Assembly (NCBI GenBank): GCA_030765065.1
Contig: CM060986.1
Location: forward strand, 77,679,573 to 77,743,572
DNA length: 64,000 nucleotides
Origin: Deroplatys truncata
Lineage: Eukaryota > Arthropoda > Insecta > Mantodea > Mantidae
Direction of reading: 5' to 3'
Shown here: in pieces, positions 1-9,210 of the stretch
Layout of the letters: every line of letters begins with the position of its first letter
Numbering within the stretch: the first letter of the stretch is position 1
Translations under genes and position numbers: made by a program
The notes under the pieces: generated by a model
Told to the model about the DNA's origin: nothing
The model's input: only the letters and a program-made list of their open reading frames with translations
Database searches by the model: none

Positions 1-1246
1 TTTCAGGTGCAGTGCGAGTTCTCTGACATATACGCTCCACCCAATGAACTGACCTTTCCTGTAGAATGTAACTAAGGTCTTCTAGATCGAGAACGGCTTG
101 CACCAGTTTCCTTAAACCGATTTTGTTGCTATTTTCTTAGTAGAATGGCCTTCTTTATTCAGCGCTACAATTACAGCATATTTTCCATTTCCAATCTCCT
201 TCTTCCTACCCAATAGGAGTATGGTGTAAAATAATAGAGAAAAGAACACAGGTACACCGCTGGATGCGTGTAGTGTAAACAAATGTCAGCTTGCTCCTCA
301 CATCCACTGCTGATAGAATAGGGCCGGCACAAATTAATTACCCTAGTTAAAGAGAGAATCATTGCTCATGTTGACAGTACATCAGTGCCTCCTACACCAG
401 CAGGTATTCCCATACACAACACTGACGAGTAGTATTCAGTGGTTTATACGTGTTTGTATCAAAAGTAGCAAACTGATATGAATGTAACAACACCTTCAAT
501 TTGGATACTCAAATCTGAAGATTTCAGAGGCGATCGCAAGACTTTGACCGGTATTGTAGGTCTTCGACTCAGATTGTATTATTTCCAGAATTATTGATAT
601 TCCGAAGGCCGGGCATGCATGGGTATGGCGTTACGTTTTGTGTTTAAGAAATGCAAATTACGATATGCAAATTTATATTTCGCCTTCAGACTTTAAAATC
701 TGACTGAGATATGCGCGAAAAGCATCTATAATAAGCTATAATTACATTTGGAGTTTTATTGTTGCTCAATTTCTCCTACCATTGGTACTCTTTAATATTA
801 TTTTGAGTTACACGACTGATAGCGTTTAAAGATTAGCTATACTTATCGCGACGTCCGACCCCATTGATAATTACATGCATGTTTTTTATATTAGACTATT
901 TCTGTATATTAAGTATAAATTTATGGCCTGGAAAGTAACCGTAACTAAACAAAACTCTGGCCGTTATTATCCGAATTTTTACCTCGTGCAGATTTGCTAC
1001 ACATACAAGAACTACCTAATATAAGAAATGACAAGTGTGGGGTGTTTATTAGCAGGCGTAGAAATTTCTAAGCATTAAAGAATTCTTAGGAATGTCTTTA
1101 TTTCCACCTCTTCCATTCCAGTGGACAGGAAAGACTTGGCAAGTTGCTGACACATGTGGTACCAAAATGGAAAACAGTGCTATTATGTTGGTAACATATC
1201 TGACGTTGTAGGACAGATATTGTATGAAAACGTACAAATAAGTATT
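1..1246. other. Unannotated AT-rich DNA
   Basis: I see no gene, RNA or recognised repeat here. Open frames are short (about 60 codons) and lack protein-like composition. Confidence 0.5.
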
Positions 1247-1808
1247 TGAGTATGCCTGATGTTGGTTACGTGAGTAAACAAATCTGCTGTGTTACATTCA
1301 CATGACCTCCTCTACCCTCTATCGTTTATAAGCTGGTATAAACTAATTCTCCTAAAGCTTATTTTTCCATTTACTTCATTATAATTGAGCTAAACCTTAC
1401 AAAAAGAGCGCTATATACTGGGCTTAAAATTCCCTACTGTTTCCATGCAATCGCGAGAAACAATTGAATGTTGAACGGCCGTTCAGAAATGACCAAGAAA
1501 TGAACAATTCGAACCTTTAATAACGGATATCTCATAAACGGATTAAGTCACAGAAAACTTCTTTCAAATAAATAATGTGTGTTAAAGAGATCTACAATTT
1601 TTATATGTACGTTTTCGTTTATTGTTTTACGTTTATCAGTTATACGAGATTACACAAGATCCCTTCCGAATGAAGAGGCTTCAAAGGCTATTCCCAAAGA
1701 ATTCAAGATATACATTTTATTTGTCATGCAAATATCTTTAATATATTGTATTTTAATCAAAATCATTAGAGACATTTTTTAAGAAATCAAAATTTTCGAA
1801 AACTGTTC
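1247..1808 (-). repeat. R1 interspersed repeat, first part (split by Polinton-like element)
   Basis: Begins with the R1 terminal signature (TTACATTCACATGACCTCCTCTACC) and follows the same order of blocks as other minus-orientation copies, for example 45480-46315. It stops at GTTCCATGTA and resumes at 16187, so the 14.4-kb element inserted into this copy. R1 has no coding capacity that I can see. Confidence 0.8.
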
Positions 1809-1814
1809 CATGTA
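1809..1814. repeat. Left target-site duplication CATGTA
   Basis: CATGTA directly precedes the first base of the element and recurs immediately after its last base (16187-16192). A 6-bp duplication is the hallmark length for Polinton/Maverick integration. An R1 copy elsewhere (46057-46062) carries a single CATGTA at the same place, which is the empty-site configuration. Confidence 0.9.
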
Positions 1815-1880
1815 AGTATTAGGGATTTAGGGTTTCTGGCCCACTTAATATGCATGGAATGCAATTAATATGCTAATTAG

Positions 1881-1912
1881 CCCCCCGCCCCCTCCCCCTC
1901 CCCCACCCCCCG
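1881..1912 (-). repeat. C-tract near left terminus (G-quadruplex potential on minus strand)
   Basis: Runs of 4-6 C separated by single bases lie 66-97 nt from the left tip and are mirrored at 16090-16121 at the same distance from the right tip. The complement has more than four G-runs, fitting a quadruplex motif. A role in end protection or replication is inference. Confidence 0.7.
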
Positions 1913-2143
1913 CTGTGCCTTGGTAGTTTTACTTGCACCTGAGGGTCATAAATATTGTTGAGCACAATGGAAGCTTGACAGTTAAGTAATTAAGGCTGTC
2001 AATCAACTGTCAAAACGAACAAAGGGGTCATAAATTTAAGGTTCTGTAACAAAGGCGAGTTGTTTTTCCTACCCCTTCCACATCAGGTCACTTCTGCACC
2101 TGGTCAGTTACCCACCCCCACTTGCATTGTTTGTCGAACACGT

Positions 2144-2420
2144 GGCATACTCATCCCACTACTCCATAACAAAGCCTGACCCTTTCCATTCTGTAAGAGA
2201 TTCTATTGTGTGTGCCTTTCTATTGTCCCGGGCAAGCACTCTTTAGAAAGACCATCTGGCATACTCATCCCACAACCCAATAACAAAGCCTGACCCTTTC
2301 CATTGTGTAAGAGATTCTATTGTGTGTGCCTTTCTATTGTCCTGGGCAAGACTAGTTTAGAAAGACACCTGCGGCGTTCCCATCCCACTACTCCATAACA
2401 AAGCCTGACCTTTTCCATTG
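2144..2420 (+). repeat. 115-bp tandem repeat, left arm
   Basis: Three starts of the block GGCATACTCATCCCA or its variant lie at about 2144, 2258 and 2373, a period of 114-115 bp; the third copy is partial. Each unit includes CATAACAAAGCCTGACC and ends with a TAGAAAGAC block. The same array is mirrored at about 15590-15860. Confidence 0.8.
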
Positions 2421-2699
2421 TTTGACCACCTGCTAGTTAACAAAAGAATTCGAGGGTTGCTTTATACTCGTCCTGTCCTTGTTTGTGTGAAAGAGAGAGA
2501 AACTAGTTTACCAACTCTGCGTAACAACGTCAGGTCGGCCATCATGATTTTGCCTGAGGGAGTTCTCTCCGATGTTTTACGACATCCTACTAATATATCC
2601 GAGCATAGTTAACAAGCATTCTGCTTGGCCCATTTCAGGCAGTGACTGAAAAAGCGCCTAATATACATTTCATTACGTGCATTAAACCTCTGAGTGATA

Positions 2700-4740
2700 T
2701 CCATTGATCGGTGTTCGATTCTTGCTGTAATCCAAAGTTTATTGCTAATGAGAAATTAATGACTGATATTATTATATCATTACCTTAATTAATAAAAAAG
2801 GCGTTCAGAGAATTCTAGCTCGAGTCTTACCAAGTGAAACTCTAATGCGTAATAACTATTAAATTATGCACCACCAGATTAAAAATGTATTTAACAAATA
2901 TAATTAATTTTTTTATATATCATTACAATAATTAATAAAAGGGTGTTCAGAGGGTTCTAGCTCGAATCTTGCCCAATGAAACTCTAATGCTTAATAAATA
3001 TTAAACTATGCAAGATCAGATTAAAACGTGTTTAACGAATATAATTTAATTTTTATATATCATTACAATAATTAATAAAAGGTTGTTCAGGGGGTCCTAG
3101 ATCGAATCTGCGAAATTCTAATGCTTAATAAATATTAAACTATGCACGGTCAGATTAAAACGTGTTTAACAAATATAATTTAATTTATACAACATTACAA
3201 TGTTTAACGAACTGTATTGTTAGGAACCAGAGGTCCATAGTTTGAATCTTACCCTGCGAAACGTTATAATAACTATTAAAATATTGAAGTAGGGGGCGGT
3301 CGGATTAAAATTGCAATTAGCAAATTTAATTATTTATATTAAACCTGGTGCATACTTAGATATCCCGATGTCTAGACAACATTCTTTCTTCTTCTCCTCT
3401 CTTTTTCTTTCTATCTATCTCTTTCTTTCTCCACGACTTGTACACATTCAGGCGTTCGCATATACACGAGCACTTGTACACACATCGGCAAACATACACT
3501 GGTGCACGCATGCAAGCACATACACACACGCACATACATACAGCAACACACACATACATACACTAGTACACACACGCATTCACGCACCTCATGCGTGTAC
3601 CTACATACACCAGTGCTCTTACACTCACACATACATATACATGGACACACACACACATACACGCACACACACTCACGTACATACATACATACATACACCG
3701 TTACACTTGCACATACGCACACGACCACACACACACACACACACACGTGCAAGCACATATGCCTGTTCACTTACACCCAACAGCACACGATCACACACAC
3801 ACACGCGTGCAAGCACATATGCCTGTTCACTTAAACCCAACAGCGCCAACCCACACACGCACACACCAACTCACACACATGTCCTGAATGAAAAGAGACA
3901 AAATCATGCAATAAAAACTAATTATAGCTCGGGATGCAAGGCTCCATTTACGATTTGCTCGAAACCGGTCTTGATGAATGGGTTCGAATCCTAGGAGGGA
4001 TTACAAATTCATCTTCTAATAACTCCAAAACTAATTAAAATAAAGACAGTAAATAAACTTTATTACCTTTATGTCATTAGTTCCTTTCTTGAGCATGTAT
4101 ATTAGAGTCCAGGTGTCATGGGTTCGATCCTCAACTTTAAAATCTCAATTATCTCAGAAACTAGCAGGGATTAAGGTGCGGACCAAAGCACGATTTTAGT
4201 TCCTATGAGGGGCAATTAATGCTTTATATAATTTCCAATCAGTTGTCCCTAGCTCGAATCCCGATCTTTCAGTGACTTCCTTAATTTTTCACAGTGTTCT
4301 AGAATATATCACTTAGATCGATGCTGTAACTGCATATAGGTCTTTTAAACACAAGCTATTATTATAAATAATTTTGTTTCTGGCGTTCTGAGTTCGAATA
4401 CCGATTCAATGAAGTTTACTTATAAATTTAATAACAGTAAATAATTAAGACAAAGGTACCAAATAAACCCATTACGTTTATGTCATCAGATAATATCTTG
4501 CGGGCGTATATTAGGGTACCTGACGTCCAGGGTTCGATCCTTAAGTTTAAATCTCAATTATCGCAGAAACTAGCAGAGATAGAGCTGTAGACGAAAGCAT
4601 GTTTGATAGCTCATACAATGAACAATTAATGCTGTATATAATTTTCAATCAGTTGCCCATAGTTCGAATCCCGATCTTTCAATGACTTCACTGATTTTCC
4701 TCTGTACTCTAGGATACATCACTTAGATTGATGCTTTAAC
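2700..4740 (+). repeat. 130-142-bp periodic array with B-box-like motif, left arm
   Basis: A TpsiC/B-box-like motif (consensus GNTCGAATCC) recurs at 2713, 2818, 2960, 3100, 3239, 3981, 4121, 4251, 4391, 4531 and 4661. Most spacings are 130-142 bp. In the second half a 410-bp higher-order unit (three basic units) is visible: 4121 pairs with 4531, and 4251 with 4661. The 3981 copy, GGTTCGAATCC, is a perfect polymerase III B box. No folded tRNA is seen. A CA-rich block (3447-3880) interrupts the array. Confidence 0.75.
3447..3880 (+). repeat. CA-rich low-complexity block, left arm
   Basis: The block consists of ACAC/CATA/CACG iterations with an internal duplicated stretch (CAAGCACATATGCCTGTTCA near 3749 and 3809). 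Open frames across it on both strands encode only His/Thr- or Cys/Val-rich repeats and are by-products of the composition. It is mirrored at 14185-14575. Confidence 0.85.
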
Positions 4741-4782
4741 TGTATGCAGCTTTGTGTAACGACATTATGGATGTACTCTGTG

Positions 4783-4840
4783 TGAGAGAGAGCGAGAGAG
4801 GGAGAGATAGAGAGAGCGAGAGAGGGAGAGGAAGTGAAAC
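4783..4840 (+). promoter_or_regulatory. GA-repeat tract upstream of the arm promoter
   Basis: GAGAGAGA/GCGAGAGAGG iterations lie about 140-190 bp upstream of a TATA box and are mirrored at about 13245-13295. In insects such tracts can bind GAGA-type factors; that role here is inference. Confidence 0.5.
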
Positions 4841-4868
4841 AAGCAGGGATAGAAGTGCTGAGGGCCTC

Positions 4869-4984
4869 TGCGCATGCGTAGCAAGAGATGATGTCATTGG
4901 CTGCAATAATCACGTGACGTGTAAGCATCACAGCCATGATGGCGTGCCGGCATCGCCTGGAGGGGGTTTAGATCCCTATATAAA
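4869..4984 (+). promoter_or_regulatory. Promoter of the left-arm gene
   Basis: A compact motif cluster is visible: TGCGCATGCGTA (4869-4880, close to the NRF-1/erect-wing palindrome), TGATGTCA (4889-4896, CRE-like), ATTGG (4896-4900, inverted CCAAT), CACGTGACGTG (4911-4921, E-box overlapping a CRE half-site) and TATATAAA (4977-4984). The first coding ATG is at 5108, about 125 nt after the TATA box. The whole cluster is preserved in the right arm. Factor binding is inferred from motif similarity only. Confidence 0.65.
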
Positions 4985-5107
4985 CAGATATCTGCCCATG
5001 TTAGAACTGCTGTGTACTTATTAACTTTACATTCAAGATATAAAAAGCTTTAAAAGTAACGTGAGCTGCAGGCCGTCTACACATTCAGCACATATCAAAA
5101 CGTGACA

Positions 5108-6417
5108 ATGCAAGGTGAGTTCTAAATAACTACACAAAATCACTGTTGGCTTTTACAATACATTTAATTTTATTTAAATGTTACAGTACATGAAAGACGA
5201 TTCGTTACAAAGAGCATCATATTTTCTAATCTGTGCTTTACATTCACATGGATTTCACTGCATACTCTTCTTCAGTTCACGTGATTTTCGCCACACATTC
5301 TTCTTACATAAACATTCATACGATTTTCCCTCATTCTTTGTTTCACTATACACTCACATGATTTCCTCTACTCATTCTTTGTTCCCCTACAGGTTCATGC
5401 TCTGTTAACATTCACATGACTTTCTCTGCACATTCTTTGCTTCCAATAACATTCACATGATCTTCTCAACACATTATTCTTACTTAAAAATTCATATGAT
5501 TTTCCCCACTCATTCTTTGTTTCACTATACATTCGCACACGATTTCCTCTACTCATTCTTTGGTTCTCTGCTGGCTCATCTTCAATGAACATTCACATGA
5601 TTTTCTGTACTTATTCTTTGTTTCTCTACACATTAATAGGCTTACTTACAAAACATACACACCCTAGTTCTAATATAAAGAAGTGTATAACTCGTTCTTC
5701 AACTTGAATAATGTAGTGAAAATAATAATTCATGACTATGTCTGTTACAGATTGTTTAGCTGATAGACTTAACAAGATGGTGGAAGAGCGTAGTTTCCTA
5801 CCGACTCGCCGAGTTCAAGATCTCGAAATAGGTCTTAACTATGGGATAAAGTCCTTAAAGAGAGTTCAAACAAGATATGGTACCAGGATCGTATCTTCGC
5901 TGGAGGATTGTCAAGTGTTCTTGCCAGAGCGCTATAATTCGTTAACCGATCAAGAGATTGCAGAAATACCTGGGAACATATACCTCCAGTATAACGGCAT
6001 GGCAGAGACGGGGAAATTTAAGACATGTAAATTGTCTTTTTTACATGCAAAGAAGGTGCGTAGAAGTGTCAAACTTAAGTATTGAATTTTCTCCCATTTC
6101 ACAATGAAAAATTCATAAATAAAACAACTGACTCATTGATATTACATATAAAGATACAAAAGATGCATATTAAAGAATTTTATAAAAAATTTACGAAATT
6201 ACAATATCACATGCTTTGAGTTCAATTATATCTAGCGCATTGAAATAACTCTAAATATCCGATTGTTTATACAAATCTTTGTGCTTCTTTTTACATGTGC
6301 AATATGCTTCATTTTACATGTATCATAACAAAAAATGTAATTCTTTTCAGGTTGCCTTTACATGGCCAAGATAGTTTTCTATGACTTCATTGTGCAATGT
6401 TTCAGGGTGTGCAATAA
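5108..6417 (+). CDS. Three-exon Polinton arm gene, left copy; candidate ssDNA-binding-like protein with truncated tail
   Basis: Exon 1 is 7 nt (5108-5114, ATG CAA G) followed by GTGAGT; exon 2 is 5751-6055, after TCTGTTACAG; a GTGCGT donor at 6056 pairs with a TTTCAG acceptor ending at 6405. All phases join in frame. Without splicing, an ATG at 5732 gives a 117-residue frame ending at 6085, with AATAAA at 6118. The core has a Lys/Arg-rich strand pattern (SLKRVQTRYGTRIV), then DCQVFLPERYN and a short IYLQYNG strand, which suggests a small beta-barrel (OB-like) fold. Here exon 3 reads G-V-Q and then stops at TAA (6415-6417); six glutamate codons follow the stop. The right copy reads through into that acidic tail. 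A basic or beta core plus acidic tail resembles ssDNA-binding proteins, but that function is inference. It lies behind its own TATA promoter, pointing into the element. Confidence 0.7.
5115..5750 (+). repeat. Intron 1 of the left-arm gene with a degenerate 40-50-bp minisatellite
   Basis: The GT-AG intron is 636 bp. From about 5236 to 5630 it contains about nine degenerate units built on CATTCACATGATTTTC...CATTCTTTG. The right-arm intron is 814 bp because it holds more units. One unit (5408-5430) shares ACATTCACATGACTTTCTCT with the end of the R1 repeat. Confidence 0.7.
6118..6123 (+). terminator. Poly(A) signal AATAAA, left-arm gene
   Basis: AATAAA lies 33 nt after the unspliced stop codon at 6085. 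It would serve the intron-2-retained transcript; the spliced form would need another signal further on. Confidence 0.45.
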
Positions 6418-7133
6418 GAGGAAGAAGAGGAGGAATAGCCTGCTGCCATGCAAAGGATGCTGACGCTATTGGAGTGTGGAATAAGCACCATCGGCACCTA
6501 CAAGAAACGGGTGCTGAGACATCTACATCACCGAAACACATTAAGACAGGATCCTTATATAACATTACAGGGTATGCGATGAAAAAATACGGACAATTTT
6601 GTATACAATTCAATGCATAGCTGAGAGTTAGCTCGAGCGAGTCTACCTATATTCACTGAAATTAAGCATTGTGAGCAATAATTTAAGTGACTGTGAAAAT
6701 ACTTTAAGTAATGGTGAAATTTGTATCCTAAAAGACTTGAGCCCTGTATACATTAACAGCATTAAGACTGTTTGCCACGCTGGAACACAAATAATGAAAA
6801 TAAAAAGACTTTCATTTAAATAATAAGGAAATTTGCAAAACCTGCTGTTACAAGTGTAGTGACATATACAGAAACAATGAGTCGGACGAGAAAGTGATGG
6901 AAATGTAAGATAAATAATAACAATAAAAGAATTAAGGTATGCTTTTACATAGTGTTTTTATTCATTAAAAATCTTTGCATTCCTAATGAAAAATAAATCA
7001 TTATAATGATTAGTTTAAGTTATGTCACAATGATCAAAAAGAGAACAGTCTTTAGATGCATTACTCGATCTTAAGTCAGAGCATCAAAAAAAGACAAATC
7101 ACAGCTTCTCCATTTTAGATGTGGTGTCACTAT
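6418..7133 (+). other. Arm sequence between the three-exon gene and capsid-gene tail
   Basis: This stretch is conserved between the arms. A short frame (ATG near 6456, about 41 codons) follows exon 3, but I do not recognise it and it has no obvious counterpart function. The remainder is AT-rich and looks non-coding. Confidence 0.4.
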
Positions 7134-7227
7134 TCAGGAAAATTCCTGTAACACAGCAGCTTGAGTATGCAGATCCGTGGTCCTAAATGGGTGAAACAGA
7201 GTCTTATCCAGCTTAACAGTCTTGAGG
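7134..7227 (-). pseudogene. Duplicated 3' tail of the double-jelly-roll-like capsid gene, left arm
   Basis: The minus strand encodes the same last about 30 residues (including FHPFRTTDLH) as the right-arm copy at 10668-10761, ending in a stop at 7134. Upstream of residue KTVKL it runs directly into the minisatellite, so only the tail was duplicated. This fixes the arm-duplication breakpoint inside the capsid-like gene. Confidence 0.6.
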
Positions 7228-8957
7228 TCACCTTTTTTCCCTTTGCTGGTCACCTTTTTCCCTTTTCTGGTCACATTTATCCCTTTGGTGGTCACGTTTT
7301 TCCCTTTGCAGGTCACGTTTTTCCCTCTTCTGGTCTCATTTTTCCCTTTATTGGTCATATTTTCCCTTTGCTGGTCACATTTTTCCCTTTGCTGGTCACA
7401 TTTTTCCCTTTGCTGGTCACCTTTTTCCCTTTGCTGTCACGTTTTTCCCTTCGCTGGTCACATTTTTACCTTTGCAAGTCACGTTTTTCCCTTTGCAGGT
7501 CACATTTTTACCTTTGCAAGTCACGTTTTTCCCTTTGCAGGTCACCTTTTTCCCGTTGCTGGCCACCTTTTTCCCTTTGCTGGTCACATTTTTCCCGATG
7601 CTGGTCACCTTTTTCCCTTTGCAGGTTCGGTTTTTCCCTCTTCTGGTCCCATTTTTCCCTTTGCTGGTCACATTTTTCCCTTTGCTGGTCACATTTTTCC
7701 CTTTGCTGTCACGTTTTTCCCTTTGCTGGTCACATTTTTCCCTTTGCAGGTCACGTTTTTCCCTTTGCTGGTCACATTTTTCCCTTTGCAGGTCACCTTT
7801 TTCCCTTTGCTGGCCACCTTTTTCCCTTTGCTGGTCACATTTTTCCCGATGGTGGTCACCTTTTTCCCTTTGCAGGTCACGTTTTTCCCTCTTCTGGTCC
7901 CATTTTTCCCTTTACTGGTCACCTTTTTTTCCTTTGCTGGTCACATTTTTCCCTTTGCTGGTCACATTTTTCCCTTTGCTGGTCACATTTTTCCCTTTGC
8001 TGGTCACGTTTTTCCCTTTCCTGGTCACCTTTTTTCCTTTGCTGGTCACGTTTTTCCCTTTGCTGGTCACCTTTTTCCCTTTTCTGGTCACCTTTTTCCC
8101 TTTTCTGGTCACCTTTTTCCTTTGCTGGTCACCTTTTTCCATTTTTTGGTCAAGTTTTTCCCTTTGCTGGTCACCTTTTTCCCTTTGCTGGTAACGTTTT
8201 TCCCTTTGCTGGTCACGTTTTTCCCTTTGCTGGTCACCTTTTTCCCTTTGCTGGTCACCTTTTTCCCTTTGCTGGTCACATTTTTCCCTTTGCTGGTCAC
8301 GTTTTTCCCTTTGATGGTCACCTTTTTCCCTTTTCTGGTCACGTTTTTCCCTTTGCTGGTCACGGTTTTCCCTTTGCTGGTCACCTTTTTTCCTTTGCTG
8401 GTAACGTTTTTCCCGTTGCTGGTCACCTTTTTCCCTTTGCTGGTCATGTTTTTCCCGTTGCTGGTCACCTTTTTTCCCATTGCTGGTCACGTTTTTCCCT
8501 TTGCTGGTCACCTTTTTTCCTTTGCTGGTAACGTTTTTCCCGTTGCTGGTCACCTTTTTCCCTTTGCTGGTCATGTTTTTCCCGTTGCTGGTCACCTTTT
8601 TTCCCATTGCTGGTCACGTTTTTCCCTTTGCTGGTCACCTTTTTTCCCTTTGCTGGTCACATTTTTCCCTTTGCTGGTCACCTTTTTCCCTTTGCTGGCC
8701 TTTTCCCTTTGCTGGTCACCTTTTCCCTTTGCCGGTCACCTTTTTCCCTTTGCTGGCCACATTTTTCCTTTGCCGGTCACGTTTTTCCCTTTGCTGGTCA
8801 CGTTTTTCCCTTTGCTGGTCACCTTTTTTCCCTTTGCTGGTCAGATTTTCCCTATGCTGTCACCTTTTTCCCCTTGCTGGTCACGTTTTTCCCTTTGCTG
8901 GTCACGTTTTTCCCTTTGCTGGTAACATTTTTCCCTTTGCTGGTCACCTTTTCCCTG
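7228..8957 (+). repeat. 21-bp minisatellite (about 82 units)
   Basis: The consensus unit is CACNTTTTTCCCTTTGCTGGT, where N is A, G or C. Variants (TTCTGGT, CGATGCTGG, CTGTCAC) build higher-order duplications: a block near 8381 recurs at 8508 (about 127 bp, six units), and one near 7594 recurs at 7845 (about 251 bp, twelve units). Because 21 is divisible by 3, several frames stay open for hundreds of codons, giving FPFAGHL or FPLLVTF heptads on plus and KGKNVTS heptads on minus. These are arithmetic by-products rather than genes. The array abuts the inner end of the left arm. Confidence 0.95.
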
Positions 8958-9076
8958 AATGGGTTACATGATAGGCAAGTCAAGAACATTGACATGAAAC
9001 AGTTTTCCACTAGTTCACATCTAAAGTCGCTTTCAAAGTCTAACATATCAATAGGCTGTGAGCATTCTTGTTTCAT
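8958..9076 (-). CDS. Short unknown frame next to the minisatellite
   Basis: The minus strand from 9076 encodes about 43 residues (starting MKQECSQPIDMLDF) before entering the minisatellite frame. A TTTACTTTAG acceptor-like site lies just upstream. I do not recognise it; it may be the edge of another Polinton gene cut by the array, or chance. Confidence 0.2.
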
Positions 9077-9210
9077 CCTCTCTAGCTTGACAGCTAAAGT
9101 AAAATAAATCGCTCTTAATGTATATACGCTAATGAGAAAGTATAAAAGAACTATCCTGAATAAAAATCGATTAGTATAACGTGAGAGCTAAGGTGGTTAA
9201 GCTCGCAAGA

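Larger units (their letters stand above)
1815..7227 (+). repeat. Left inverted arm of the Polinton-like element
   Basis: This segment is the reverse complement of 10668-16186 over its full length with scattered substitutions and repeat-number changes. The inner border falls at CTTGAGG (7221-7227). The sequence then passes directly into the 21-bp minisatellite, whereas the right arm continues into capsid-like coding sequence. Confidence 0.9.

Noticed and set aside
3981-3991. tRNA genes at the GGTTCGAATCC motifs
   Set aside because: No acceptor stem, D-arm or anticodon stem can be paired around the motifs; they recur as part of a 140-bp satellite.
3311-3994. His/Thr-rich 227-codon frame and its antisense Cys/Val-rich frames
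   Set aside because: Translation of a CA/TG-rich low-complexity block; the same happens in the mirrored block at 14074-14689.
7228-8957. CRISPR-like array
   Set aside because: Head-to-tail 21-bp units with no unique spacers, in a eukaryotic context.
7161-9107. Very long open frames (up to 567 codons) on both strands
   Set aside because: They coincide exactly with the 21-bp minisatellite; a period divisible by three keeps frames open. No start context, promoter or non-repetitive domain.
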